A stretch of 64,000 nt of DNA from Artocarpus heterophyllus (GCA_025403435.1 CM046327.1:18924794-18988793), one strand, 5' to 3'; shown: positions 12,033-24,709, counted from the first letter of the stretch. Translations and numbers: made by a program. Notes: generated from the sequence alone by a model not told the origin.

Positions 12033-14068
12033 TGTTGGAAACAAAGTGCGCAGCGGAATTTTAAAAATTTTTCATCAGAGTATTTTCCAAAACACAAGTT
12101 TGACATGTTATATGTATAAATTAAACAGATCTTACTAACCTCAGTATGCCGAAGAACCTCCGCGACCTGTGTAGAGAAGTAACGTTCCAGAAGAGCCTCA
12201 ACCAACTGGTCTTCTTTGCTATTCTCTATCCACAACCGGAGTGAGTGTGGGCTCACACGTACAGCTCTTCCACCAGTGACTCTCCTTCCAACCAATAGAG
12301 AGAACCCAAAGCTAGTGTTCGTGATTTGTGAACGAAAGCTCTCAGGGAGTTTTCAGATGCTCACTAGAAGAGTATCACTCTTAATCTCTCAAATTGATCT
12401 GAGTAAATCATTAGACTCACTCCCTTTTTATACCTATTGGTCCTTGGGGTCAGTCCATATCAGATTAGGTCTCAAAAATCGAAACAGAATCAAGTTCGGA
12501 TCAATATCTGATAAGATACGCGTGAAAAACGCGTAATCTTAGCTGTCGCGGTCGGCATGCCGAACTGTGAGATAGGCAGGCCGAACTGGCCAGTTCGGCA
12601 GGCCGAACTTTCTGATCGGCAGGCCGAACTGCCGAGAAAAAATCTCCGCGAATCTTTTATTTTCCACCCGAGATTCTAAAGGATAAAGTCTCAGTTTTGA
12701 TTCAAATAGCCCAATAGAAAAGATATCTGATCAAAACAAACTTTATCAAGATAATCTCTAAGAAAATAAATCAATTCACAATAATTCTACAAGTTTATCT
12801 TGTTCTAATTGTCCAAAATTAAAACAACCGATAAACAGACAAGAATTATCCGAACGCCATAATTCAACAAGTTCATCTTGAACTAATTTCTTACATAATT
12901 AATTCAACCGATAAACAGACATGAATTATTTGATTCTTATAAATTTTAAACCAATCTGATAAATCCGACATAAGTCACCAATTATTGGAAAAGCACGCCG
13001 TGTCGTTACAGGATTTTGTGAGCTAGCAAAGGGGACCAAAATGGACCTATAAAGTTCAAGCTCATGATAATTATGAAACCCAATATCCCAGATATACATT
13101 TCACAATTATCAACTCCAACGCTACTCCACTAAAAGCTTGGAGCTGCACTCTCGAACTTTATAGAATTACGAAGCTCGTGTAGCTAAGTCTCCATGACAT
13201 ATCATAGTGTATCGCATCCCCATATGATCATCCATAATCGGCTTAAGGACAAGTTCTGTCTTACCTTCCCGATTATTTTTATCTTACGTTCCATTGTCTC
13301 ACCATTAGAAAACTTACCATCTAAAGCTAGTATACCATTCGGTTACACCTATGTATCCAAATGGTTGAGCGCTCCAGTTTTCCAATTACAGGACAACGCA
13401 TATAAGAGGATATCATTACTCCTAAAGAGGAGCTATGGATTCCATATCTATGAATAACAAGTCTACGCTACCAAGAGTCATGCCTCCAACGTACCGGCAT
13501 GCATGCCACTATAGAGATGTGGGAGTCACCCATTGGTACATCAAAAGACACAAGTCGAGACAACGGGCCCATTATTCATCTCAGGATTAAGATACAATAC
13601 AAATGATTGTCTAAAGTGAATCGATTTGTGAAGACAGAATTATTAATCCAAATCAATTCACTTTATGTCCCGATCCAACACATCGTCACCTATGACAACG
13701 CGCCAATGTTTCTATTCACGGAGTCCAACTCCGATGGCCAAGACAAACCATCTCCCAAAAGGGATATAGACAACATAACAATCTTTACATGAATAAAGCG
13801 CCCAACTTTATTCCCTCGATTGCGGATCATATATTTTAGACCATCACCTTAAGAGTCGTGTCTACCGCATAATCATCCCATCATATGCCCAACTCTTAAG
13901 GTTTAGACTGACAGTCTCAGACTACTGTTTGCTTATCATACATTCAACAAATATGAACGTAAAGAGGACAATATTTGGTATATATATAAATGAATAAATT
14001 CTTTATTGATAAAAAATGTCTCCAAAAACGTATTACATTTTTACTCCTTAGAGCATACATGTCTAACA
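12033..14068 (-). repeat. Copia 3' LTR
   Basis: 2036 bp, near-identical to 19715-21750. It has GGCAGGCCGAA palindromic units at 12548-12635. Short reading frames inside are antisense or chance frames present in both LTR copies. Confidence 0.95.
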
Positions 14069-14080
14069 ATCTCCCACTTG
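14069..14080 (-). other. Copia polypurine tract
   Basis: On the minus strand CAAGTGGGAGAT directly precedes the 3' LTR start TGTTAGACATG. This is the usual place and composition of the plus-strand primer. Confidence 0.85.
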
Positions 14081-14082
14081 CA

Positions 14083-17000
14083 CTAAGTGAGTAAATACTG
14101 CAAATTTCGCATCCCCATAGCTTCCACATGCCTTTCGAAGACTCTCCCAGAAAGTGTCTTCGTAAATGGATCAGCTAAATTGTCCTCTGACGCGATCTTG
14201 CACACGGTGACATGCCCGCTCTCAACGAAGTCCTTTATCACATGATACTTCCGATCAATATGCTTACTCTTCTTGTGAAATCTTGGTTCCTTAGCATTAG
14301 CTACCGCCGCACTGTTATCACAGTACAGTGATACCGCTTTATCCATACCAGGAACTACCTCAAGATCCCCAAGGAACTTGCGGAGCCACACTGCTTCTTT
14401 CGAAGCATCACTAGCCGCCACATACTCGGCCTCCATCGTTGAATCCGAAGTGCAATCTTGCTTCGCACTTCTCCAACTGATGGCACCGCCACCCAGAGTA
14501 AACACAAACCCTGAAGTCGATTTCCTAGAATCCAGGCAGGATTGAAAATCCGAATCAGTGTATCCTAGAGGAGTTAAATCCTCACCCGAATACACAAGCA
14601 TATACCCTCGAGTCCTTCTCAGGTACTTGAAAATATGCTTTACCGCAACCCAATGGTTTGGTCCTGGATCCGCCTGAAATCGACTCACAATCCCGACCGC
14701 ATAGCTAATATCCGGTCGAGTGCAAAGCATGGCATACATGAGACTACCCACTGCCGAAGCATAAGGTACCTTCTTCATGTATTCTCTTTCTTCATTAGAC
14801 TTTGGAGAGTCTTTCTTAGAAAGAGTAATTCCAGACCTAGATGGTTGCCCACCTTTCTTGGAATCCTGCATTGCAAACCTCCTGAGAATTTTATCTATGT
14901 AGCTGGCCTGTGACAAAGCTATCATTTTGTTCTTCCTATCCCGAAAGATCTGGATACCGAGAACAAAATTAGCCTCACCCAAGTCCTTCATGTCAAACTG
15001 CTTGGTCAACCATAATTTGACCGATGACAACGCCCCAACGTCATTGCCAATTAGCAGAATGTCATCTACATAGAGTAGTAGAAAAACCACCTTCCCATTC
15101 TTAATGTGTTTGTAAACAAATGGTTCATCCACATTTTGTGAGAACCCATAAGTCTTGATCACTTGATCAAATCTTATGTTCCAAGAACGAGAAGCCTGCT
15201 TAAGTCCATAAATAGACTTTAGCAACTTACAAACCTTACCCTCTTGACCCGTGACCTTGAACCCGTCTGGTTGTTCCATATAAATGGACTCATCAATATA
15301 GCCATTCAGAAAAGCCGTCTTGACATCCATCTGCCAAATCTCGTAGTCGAGAGCGGCAGCTATGGACAAGAGAATCCGGATGGACTTAAGCATGGCTACA
15401 GGCGAAAAGGTTTCCTCATAATCGATTCCTTCCTTTTGCGTATAACCCTTAGCTACCAGTCTAGCCTTAAAGGTTTCGACCTTTCCATCCACTCCTCTTT
15501 TCCTCTTGTAGATCCACTTACACCCTATGGGTTTTACCCCTTCGGGAAGATCCACAAGCTCCCAGACCCGATTAGTCTCCATAGACTTCATCTCAATGTT
15601 CATGGCCTCTGTCCAGAGTCTTGAATCAACATCCTCCATAGCTTCTGCGTAAGTATAAGGATCCCTGTCATGTTCATCCGGTTCAGCCAAAAAGACCTCC
15701 CCATTGAACATATACCTCTCAGGTTGACGACCGATCCTCCCACTACGCCGAAGCCCCTGAGGTTGTTGTTCAGGTTTGTTTGGTTTTTCTACACCGATCG
15801 GAATGGTTTCGTTCGGAACCTCCGGAGTAAACGGATTACCCCTCAACTCCTCAAGCACCACTTTGCTTTGAGGTTTAAAGTCGTTCATGTAACTCTCCTC
15901 AAGGAAAGTTGCATTAGTTGAAACCACGACTTTATTTTCCTTTGGGTTATAAAAATAACCCCCTTTAGTCCCTTTTGGATATCCTACAAACACGCAAACT
16001 TCTGAACGTGCTTCCAACTTATTCGGATCCTTAAACAGGACATGAGCTGGACATCCCCATATGCGAATATGGTTTAAGGATGTCTTCCGTCTTGTCCACA
16101 ACTCGTGAGGAGTTTTAGGGACCGATTTTGAAGGCACATTGTTCAAAAGATAACATGCGGTTTGTAGTGCATATCCCCAAAAGGATAAAGGCAATGATGA
16201 ATAACTCATCATGGACCGAATCATGTCCAACAAAGTCCTATTCCTTCTCTCTGCTACGCCATTCTGCTGCGGAGTGCCCGGCGCAGTCAAATGGGATAAA
16301 ATCCCATTCTCTAACAAGTGTCCCTAGAACTCATCAGAAAGGTATTCTCCACCTCGATCTGATCGAAGTGCCTTTATGGGTCTACCCAATTGCTTTTCCA
16401 CTTCAGCCCGAAACTCCCTGAATTTATCATAAGTTTCGCTTTTGTGGTGCATTAGGTACACATACCCATATTTAGAGTAATCGTCAATAAAAGTAACGAA
16501 GTACTCATACCCTCCTCGTGCCCGGATGTTCATCGGTCCGCAAACATCACTATGCACAAGTTCTAGAACCCCTTCGGCCCTATTGCCCTTAGACCCGTAT
16601 GGTCTTTTGGTCATTTTACCCTCCAAACAAGACTCACATTGAGGTATAGATTCCACCTTTAAGTGACTTAAAGGTCCATCCCTTACCAACCTTTGAATCC
16701 TATTTAGGTTAATATGGCCAAGGCGCAAATGCCAAAGATAAGTCTTATTAGAGTGAGAAGTTTTAAGTCTTTTTGAGTTATTATCATTTATCTCAGCATT
16801 AAGCAATAGGTCCATCTTAGGTTTGATAAAATATAGATTATTTTGCATCCATCCAGAACAGATAAAAGATTTGCTTTTACGAATCACCACTTTTTCATTA
16901 AAAGATACCACGTAGGAGTCTTTAAATAAAGAAGATACAGAAATTAAATTCTTTTTAAATTTAGGAACATAAAAACAATCTCGCAAAATTAAACTCCTAT

Positions 17001-18036
17001 AATTATCAAAATAAAGATGGACATCTCCCACTGCTTCCGCTGAGACCAAGGATCCATCGCCCATCCGAAGCGTTAAGTCTTCACGAAGTAGACTTCTCGT
17101 TTCTTTGAATCCCTGCAGAGAAACACAAACATGATTAGTTGCACCAGAATCTATGACCCAAATGTCACTGGATTCCTCAACCAAACAAGTTTCTAAATAT
17201 AGAAGATCACACCTACCTCCCTTGGAAAGGAAGTCCTTGCAATGCTTCTTTATATGCCCGACCTTTCCACAAAAGAAGCACTTAAGCTTCTTTGGGTTCT
17301 TCTTCTTCTTCTTCTTGCTCTTGGTAGCAATAGGAATAGAAGACTTCCCACTCTTGGCCCGTTGTTTCTTTCCATTCCCAGAGTTAGGATTGGAACCAGA
17401 AGCAGCTACCATATTGGCCTCTCCACCAGCAGGAGACTCCCTGATCAGCAGTTCAAACTCTTGTAATTGTTTCATCAGTTCTGTCAAGGTCATATCCCGT
17501 CTATTGCTTAGATTAAAAGTAGCTCTAAACGGAATAAATTCCTTAGACAGAGTCTCAAAGACCATAGTCATCTGAGTTTCAGCATCGATGTCGGCTCCAT
17601 TGGTTTGAGCCTCAGCGAGGTAACCCATGACCAACATCATGTGCTCCTTTACAGATGTCCCCGGTCTCTGTCTACAGTTTAAGAGTTTCCGAAGTGCCCC
17701 TTGCCGCTTTGTAATGGCCTGGCCTCCAAACATGTCCTCAAGATTATCCAAGATCTGCTTCGCAGTCTCATAATCCTGATGTTGAGCCTGCAGCACGTTA
17801 TTGATGCTAGCCATAACATAGCAGCGGGCCTGATCATTAGCATCTTTCCAGCGTTCGTACGCTTGGAATTGCTCATTACTTGAGTCTCCCGTAGGCTCGG
17901 GAGGACAAGGAGTTGTCAGAACATATTTCAGTTTCTCAAAGGAAAGGACGATGTCCAGGTTCCGTTTCCAATCATTATAGTTCTCACCGGTCAATTGGTT
18001 TTTGTCAAGTATCGATGATAAAGCGTTTTTATACAT
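14083..18036 (-). pseudogene. Copia gag-pol polyprotein gene with one in-frame amber stop
   Basis: One frame of 1318 codons including stops, from ATG at 18036 (MYKNALSSILDKNQL). An upstream in-frame ATG at 18081 exists, but the later start fits gag better. Domains in order: gag; zinc knuckle CFFCGKVGHIKKHC; aspartic protease VIDSGATNH; integrase HHCC zinc-binding part (HLRLGHIN..CESC); integrase core with Asp in HSDVCGP and LRSDRGGEY and Glu in [10 protein letters not shown]; reverse transcriptase with YVDDILL; RNase H with YTDSDF and STMEAEYVA. The single break is TAG at 16326-16324, between the second Asp and the Glu of the integrase core; the frame is otherwise open to 14083. As it stands, only gag, protease and part of integrase could be made without readthrough. 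Confidence 0.92.
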
Positions 18037-19698
18037 TTTCAATCTACAATAAAGAATCATATACCAAACATAAGCAAACATATATAATAATTTAGTAAGT
18101 TAACACAATCATGTAAAATCATACAAATGTGTTTATGTGTCAAAACCTTGAAAATATCACAACCTTACAACGATAATTCCCAACTCAGAATTCAACAAGC
18201 TCCTAGGGGAGTCATGCCAAATTCAATCAGGAACACGGATCCCCTCCTGATTAATATATGCCATCCAGGACCCGTATGATCCAGCATATACTAATAATCG
18301 TTTCTTTGGCCATTAATTTTATTAACAGAGCTCCTAGGGGAGGTTAATAATAAAGTTAACGTGAGTGTATAACCACCGTTTTAATATTTTATCCATGATT
18401 TATAATCACCACCTAGGGGTGTGCAACCATAAATCATACTAAAATACCTTATCCTTTCAGAGATCCAATCTGGTACATGATAGAAATCCCTTCCTAGGGG
18501 TTGGGACCATCATGTTCTTCCTATGGACCAACGATGGAGGCCTTAGGTTCTCTCTTCGAAAACCTTCTCCCACTCAATCTTTTGAAGTCAAGGTTTTATT
18601 TTAAAAAATTATGCATGAACAATTTTAATATGAGCGGCACTCCCTATTCTATATGACATGTTATCAATTTACATGGTAAATCATATTATAATGCAGACAA
18701 GCAAAGCAATCAAGCAAAGCTACAAGCATAATAATAACCGTAATATTATGGTTCCACCCTAGAGAATAGAAAAAATAAGATTACAAGAGAATAATCGAGA
18801 CATTTATCGATTCTTCATCCTTGAATCCTTAAGCTGTATCCTTCTTCATGTAATATCCATCTTCAAGTCCTCAATCCCGTATGAATCGAACACTTCATAT
18901 TTCCGGTCATATCCAAATTTAATGTTTCTCAGAATCGTCCCAAAAATAAAATTAAAACTGCACTGAAAAAATCGCACCTTTTCTGGACGCCTGGCAGCTC
19001 TCGGTCGGCAGGCCGATCTGGGTGATCGGTCTGCCGATCATGGTGGTTCGGCCTGCCGAACATGAAGGTTCGGCCTGCCGAACATGAAGGTTCGGCCTGC
19101 CGGCAGAGCACCAAAATTTCTGCCCCACTGTCGGCCTGCCGGACCGTACGTCCGGCCTGCCGATCTGTGACCTTCGGCCTGCCGAACTGTGAGGTCCGGC
19201 ATGCCGACCGAGTAGAAAACCCTCAATCCAGAAAATACAATTTTAATGCAATTCATCAATTTTATTTTCAACAATTCAAAAACATAAAATTAGAGACTCA
19301 GGAAATACCTGGAGGCGCCATCATCTATCTTCAAGATCCGACTTCTCGTTCCGTCTTCTCCGAATAATTATTTAATTACAAAATTCTTACAAATTAAATA
19401 ATAATTCCTAGACGGAGATGATAGTCCGCCATCTAATTACATGAAAAACCTAGATACACATTCTAACCTCTAAGGAACCATAACCGGTATTAATTAATTA
19501 ATAAATAATTAAACAACATTTTAATCAACCATAATTAATTAATAAACATTCACCATATAATCCATGACAACATATATATTATATAGAAACCTAGAGTGCC
19601 ATCTCTCTATAAAATTCAATTCAAGCATAGGAGAGATTAAGATCACAAAATTTATGCATATAACATGATCACAAACTTGCAAATTTATGTAAAAACCT
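18037..19698 (-). other. Copia untranslated leader
   Basis: About 1.66 kb between primer site and gag with no long sense frame. CTCCTAGGGG-like motifs recur at 18.2-18.5 kb, and the palindromic array lies at 18999-19212. A long leader of this kind commonly holds packaging and translation signals; none can be assigned here. Confidence 0.7.
18999..19212. repeat. Array of about nine GGCAGGCCGAA palindromic units
   Basis: Roughly 22-bp spaced units of the imperfect palindrome TTCGGCCTGCCGAA or its variants, nine by eye. The same motif appears about four times in each LTR (12548-12635 and 20230-20317) and in the diverged LTR at 47.28-47.36 kb. Confidence 0.9.
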
Positions 19699-19700
19699 CG

Positions 19701-19712
19701 GCTCTGATACCA
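19701..19712 (-). other. Copia primer binding site (initiator Met tRNA)
   Basis: On the minus strand TGGTATCAGAGC lies 2 nt after the 5' LTR end. It is complementary to the 3' end of plant initiator-Met tRNA, the usual Copia primer. Confidence 0.95.
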
Positions 19713-19714
19713 AT

Positions 19715-21750
19715 TGTTGGAAACAAAGTGCGCAGCGGAATTTTAAAAATTTTTCATCAGAGTATTTTCCAAAACACAAGTTTGACATGTTATATGTATA
19801 AATTAAACAGATCTTACTAACCTCAGTATGCCGAAGAACCTCCGCGACCTGTGTAGAGAAGTAACGTTCCAGAAGAGCCTCAACCAACTGGTCTTCTTTG
19901 CTATTCTCTATCCACAACCGGAGTGAGTGTGGGCTCACACGTACAGCTCTTCCACCAGTGACTCTCCTTCCAACCAATAGAGAGAACCCAAAGCTAGTGT
20001 TCGTGATTTGTGAACGAAAGCTCTCAGGGAGTTTTCAGATGCTCACTAGAAGAGTATCACTCTTAATCTCTCAAATTGATCTGAGTAAATCATTAGACTC
20101 ACTCCCTTTTTATACCTATTGGTCCTTGGGGTCAGTCCATATCAGATTAGGTCTCAAAAATCGAAACAGAATCAAGTTCGGATCAATATCTGATAAGATA
20201 CGCGTGAAAAACGCGTAATCTTAGCTGTCGCGGTCGGCATGCCGAACTGTGAGATAGGCAGGCCGAACTGGCCAGTTCGGCAGGCCGAACTTTCTGATCG
20301 GCAGGCCGAACTGTCGAGAAAAAATCTCCGCGAATCTTTTATTTTTCACCCGAGATTCTAAAGGATAAAGTCTCAGTTTTGATTCAAATAGCCCAATAGA
20401 AAAGATATCTGATCAAAACAAACTTTATCAAGATAATCTCTAAGAAAATAAATCAATTCACAATAATTCTACAAGTTTATCTTGTTCTAATTGTCCAAAA
20501 TTAAAACAACCGATAAACAGACAAGAATTATCCGAACGCCATAATTCAACAAGTTCATCTTGAACTAATTTCTTACATAATTAATTCAACCGATAAACAG
20601 ACATGAATTATTTGATTCTTATAAATTTTAAACCAATCTGATAAATCCGACATAAGTCACCAATTATTGGAAAAGCACGCCGTGTCGTTACAGGATTTTG
20701 TGAGCTAGCAAAGGGGACCAAAATGGACCTATAAAGTTTAAGCTCATGATAATTATGAAACCCAATATCCCAGATATACATTTCACAATTATCAACTCCA
20801 ACGCTACTCCACTAAAAGCTTGGAGCTGCACTCTCGAACTTTATAGAATTACGAAGCTCGTGTAGCTAAGTCTCCATGACATATCATAGTGTATCGCATC
20901 CCCATATGATCATCCATAATCGGCTTAAGGACAAGTTCTGTCTTACCTTCCCGATTATTTTTATCTTACGTTCCATTGTCTCACCATTAGAAAACTTACC
21001 ATCTAAAGATAGTATACCATTCGGTTACACCTATGTATCCAAATGGTTGAGCGCTCCAGTTTTCCAATTACAGGACAACGCATATAAGAGGATATCATTA
21101 CTCCTAAAGAGGAGCTATGGATTCCATATCTATGAATAACAAGTCTACGCTACCAAGAGTCATGCCTCCAACGTACCGGCATGCATGCCACTATAGAGAT
21201 GTGGGAGTCACCCATTGGTACATCAAAAGACACAAGTCGAGACAACGGGCCCATTATTCATCTCAGGATTAAGATACAATACAAATGATTGTCTAAAGTG
21301 AATCGATTTGTGAAGACAGAATTATTAATCCAAATCAATTCACTTTATGTCCCGATCCAACACATCGTCACCTATGACAACGCGCCAATGTTTCTATTCA
21401 CGGAGTCCAACTCCGATGGCCAAGACAAACCATCTCCCAAAAGGGATATAGACAACATAACAATCTTTACATGAATAAAGCGCCCAACTTTATTCCCTCG
21501 ATTGCGGATCATATATTTTAGACCATCACCTTAAGAGTCGTGTCTACCGCATAATCATCCCATCATATGCCCAACTCTTAAGGTTTAGACTGACAGTCTC
21601 AGACTACTGTTTGCTTATCATACATTCAACAAATATGAACGTAAAGAGGACAATATTTGGTATATATATAAATGAATAAATTCTTTATTGATAAAAAATG
21701 TCTCCAAAAACGTATTACATTTTTACTCCTTAGAGCATACATGTCTAACA
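19715..21750 (-). repeat. Copia 5' LTR
   Basis: 2036 bp with TG..CA ends and palindromic units at 20230-20317. Mismatches to the 3' LTR that I noticed: C/T in GCCGAACTG(C/T)CG, C/T in TTTT(C/T)CACCCG, C/T in AAGTT(C/T)AAGC, and C/A in CTAAAG(C/A)TAG. Confidence 0.95.
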
Positions 21751-21772
21751 TTCGGGTCATCACACTCTAACA

Positions 21773-23858
21773 CATTCTTTGTTATCCTCTTTTGGATCTC
21801 TATCCTTGCATATGCACTAGCTAGAAATTCTTCCACTGCAGACTGGTTCATTGTAGAAACGCCGGCCTAGTAGGGGCTAGTTTAATCAATTTTAACTATA
21901 ACTGCCGTATCTCCGTTTGAAGAGCCCCCAGCTGAACATGTGGAAGCACATGTTGTAGTAAGCAAGCAAATTAAAACAGAGCAAAAATTTTAGCCCAATA
22001 TCTTGAGAGTTGTCGAATTCAGAAGTTACCTTGAGAATGTCGGCGACTTTTATCGTAATCAGATGCTTGGAAAATGTGAACTTTAAATTAAAATTTGATC
22101 CTATTAACAAACTCAAAAATGCAGACATCGCCCCCTTCCAAATCATTATCCCGAGCAGATTTATTCCAACCACTCCTTAACTTGGATGATGTTCCTGCAT
22201 CATACCCGCGAAAATCGTACTTTACAGACCAAGTTCTCCTCCTTCCATTTAGGACATTGAGTTCCACATTGCTACAGTTTTTGAGATGTCTACTCGAAAA
22301 GTCATGTGGAAAACCTTCATAAACATTTATCTCTTGACTGCAAACTGGCTTTAGCAGAAATCAAAATTGGCATGCAAAGTTCAAAAAGAGAGAGAAAGAG
22401 AGAGCTTACCACGCGATTATTGCGGACATAGTAGGGTTGCATGACAACTTTGCAAAACGGGTTATGAGACTTGAAACCACTAGTCTTCTCAAGAGCTGCA
22501 ACTCTTTCACCCGGAGTCAAAGGTTTCATAGTGTTGACCTCCATCTGCCTCGTGGATGATTTCATATCTTTATCTCTTGTCTTACGCGAATCAATTTTAT
22601 CTGCGTTCCACAAAAACCAGAAAAGAAAAAGGAAATAAAGAATCATGTTTCTTTTGTCAAACACGCAAAGTTAAAAAAACATGAAAATCTTGTTTAAGCT
22701 CCACACCTTTCATCTCTGACTTAAGAAGCCCCTGAATTTCCTTTGCTCATTCTATTTTGTGCTGTCTTGTTCTTCCCAAAAGAGCCTGGTAAAGGAAGAT
22801 TCATCTAAGATTTGAATAGAATCGTATTCATTAGCTTTTCTCTTAGGAACTCGGCATTTTCCACCAAAATGGACACGAACAACTGGATAATCTATCTCGG
22901 TAGTACTGTTATCGAATATGAAAGCGCAAGACTGAGAATTCCCTTCATATCTAAAGATTAGCAAGTGGCCTTTAACAACGGAACAGTGATTTACAAACGC
23001 TGGCCAACCCCTCTCTAACCAAACCTTGCCATCATGTTTTTTCAACTTTCAACTTCATTTCCCATTTTGAGCCACGCGGAAGCATAACAGAAACCGAATG
23101 GATAAAGTCTCTCCATGACAAACTTGTAGGGAATTTGCTGCCAAACAAGTAAAGATGTCATGAGCAACTTGCAAAATAACAATGATGCAATTTCAGATTC
23201 CAAGCTTAAACAAGAAAAAGTTATGTATTTAGGCATTATATTGGCTTGTTAAAAAGCGAGATAAAAGGTCATTGGATCATGGTCCATCATCAATTATCAT
23301 ACAGTTCTTTCAAATAATTAACCGCTTCCAAACAAAGAGAAAAAAATGAAAATGCTCCTCTTTTCAAGCGTTAAGAACTTATATAAATATATATATATAT
23401 ATATATATAACGTACGAGCACGCATACACACACACCAAAAAAAAAAAAAAAGCTACATCCATGAAGAGAGGATCTCGTTTGACAATACTCTTTTTTTTTT
23501 TTTCTCTCTTTGAAAGGACAGAAGCCTCACTTGGTTCCATAGGAATTTTTCTTCTTTTTTTTTTAAGATTAAAAAAAGCCAAAATTCAGAGGTTTGACAA
23601 TATATGATATTTGGTCAGAGGTCCATTAGTCAATACAAAAAGTACAGTACACCAATTTACCAAAAGAAAAAAAGAAAAAAAAAAGGGAGTAGAATATACT
23701 AACTATAAGATTTGAACAAAGTGAATCATGTCATCATTCAAGCTTGAAATTAAAAGGGAGATCTGGAAGCTTACAAGCTTGTTCTCTTGAAGAGTTTCTT
23801 TAAGAATTATCTTGAAAAAATGTGGAGTCCTTGATGAAAACCTTGCCTGGTTGGACAT
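21773..23858 (-). pseudogene. REM-type B3 gene, broken (copy A)
   Basis: Minus-strand relative of the intact gene at 29.7-32.8 kb. Exon 1 (23858-23775) reads MSNQARFSSRTPHFFKIIL and has a good GTAAGC donor. Exon 2 (23137-22707) starts QIPYKFV but has an 8-bp and a 1-bp deletion and a 7-bp duplication that break the first B3 frame; it resumes at KKHDGKVWLERGWP. Exon 3 is 22600-22410 (ASGFKS type linker written TSGFKS). A single further B3 exon follows (about 22313-22030) with TAA at 22090-22088 where relatives have Ser; relatives have two B3 domains there, so one was lost. The last exon (about 21845-21773) is cut by the nested insertion and continues at 11804-11768. With several frameshifts, a stop and a split exon, the gene is dead or makes only fragments. 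Confidence 0.85.
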
Positions 23859-24114
23859 CTTTGAACTTGTAAAGCTTGAGATTGGGTTTCAGAGGCAGAG
23901 ATAAAATCTTGCTGTAAAAAAGAAAAAAAAAAAAAAAACAGTTATTTATGTTAAATGACGAGTGTATATTATGAATGATAAAAATTAATAACCATATTTT
24001 TAAACCAACAAATGCTTGTTTTTGTTATATATATATATATATATATATTCAGTGAGAAGTAAAGCTCAAATTCTAACTAGTTGGGTTTATCAATTATCAT
24101 TAAGGGGTCACCAC

Positions 24115-24120
24115 CACGTG
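24115..24120. promoter_or_regulatory. G-box upstream of REM copy A
   Basis: CACGTG in the context CACCACCACGTG, about 260 bp upstream of the copy A start codon. A similar context (ACCACCACGTGTTGTTTT) lies upstream of other copies at 33290, 36369 and 56992. Confidence 0.5.
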
Positions 24121-24709
24121 ATTTTTGTCGCAAAGAATGCCATTAATAGACAGAGTATCTTTTCAGAAGCGCTGCTCATTTAAACAAGTCGGACAACGAT
24201 GGCATGGAAAAACGATAACATCTCTAGCATGCAAGAAAAGCTGTAGGAAACGACAACTTGTATTTATAAACGACGAAAACTTGAAAACAACGTATGAGTC
24301 GTGATATTAGAAAAGAAAATGATACTAGTTTAGGAAACGACATTACTCTTTAAAATGAGAATGTTTCTACAGAAAGCGACAAGCTATCAAAATGACAATC
24401 TTATCCTCCGGCTTCTTAAAATGGCCAAGGGTTGCTAATGTTGAGAGGATAATATTGTCCAGGGTTATTTCGACGAAATGCGCTTCTATATCAGTTTTTT
24501 TTTTTTTCTCTCTCTTTTTTTTTAGGGGCATCTGTGTTTTTTTTAAAAAAGACAAAAAATCATAAATATCATTCACATAAAAAAAAAACCTTATCTTTGA
24601 TATGATTCTAGAGCTGTCAATTTGAGTCGGGTCAAACAGATTAGCCTGTGACCCGTCACTTTTAGCATGGACCTCGTTACCCAACTTAAGCATTGGGCTG
24701 GCTTGGGCC

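Larger units (their letters stand above)
12028..21755 (-). mobile_element. Complete Ty1/Copia LTR retrotransposon, recent insertion
   Basis: Full element 12033-21750 (9718 bp) on the minus strand. Both LTRs are 2036 bp with TGTT..AACA ends, and the target duplication TTCGG is perfect (12028-12032, 21751-21755). In sense order: 5' LTR, initiator-Met tRNA primer site, about 1.66 kb leader with a palindromic array, one gag-pol frame with the order protease, integrase, reverse transcriptase, RNase H (hence Copia), polypurine tract, 3' LTR. I found only about four mismatches between the LTRs, so the insertion is young. The element is probably not autonomous because of an in-frame TAG in integrase. 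Confidence 0.95.
11800..21777 (-). mobile_element. Solo LTR-like element (245 bp), itself split by a Copia insertion
   Basis: The outer element runs from TGTTACAAAA (11805) to 12032 and, after the Copia element, from 21756 to CTCTAACA (21772). Target duplication CATTC is intact at 11800-11804 and 21773-21777. Without the inner insertion it is about 245 bp and related to the intron element at 5409-5711. It landed in the last exon of the REM gene, and the Copia element later landed in it. Confidence 0.75.

Noticed and set aside
12216..12536. 106-codon plus-strand frame repeated at 19898-20218
   Set aside because: It lies in both Copia LTRs, antisense to the element, and shows no domain; it is duplicated only because the LTRs are.
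13194..13457. 87-codon frame repeated at 20876-21139 and, inverted, at 46539-46799
   Set aside because: Again LTR sequence of the Copia family; it decays in the older LTR without sign of coding constraint.
18999..19212. Palindromic array as a CRISPR array
   Set aside because: Spacing is too short and irregular, it lies inside a plant retrotransposon leader, and spacers are not distinct.
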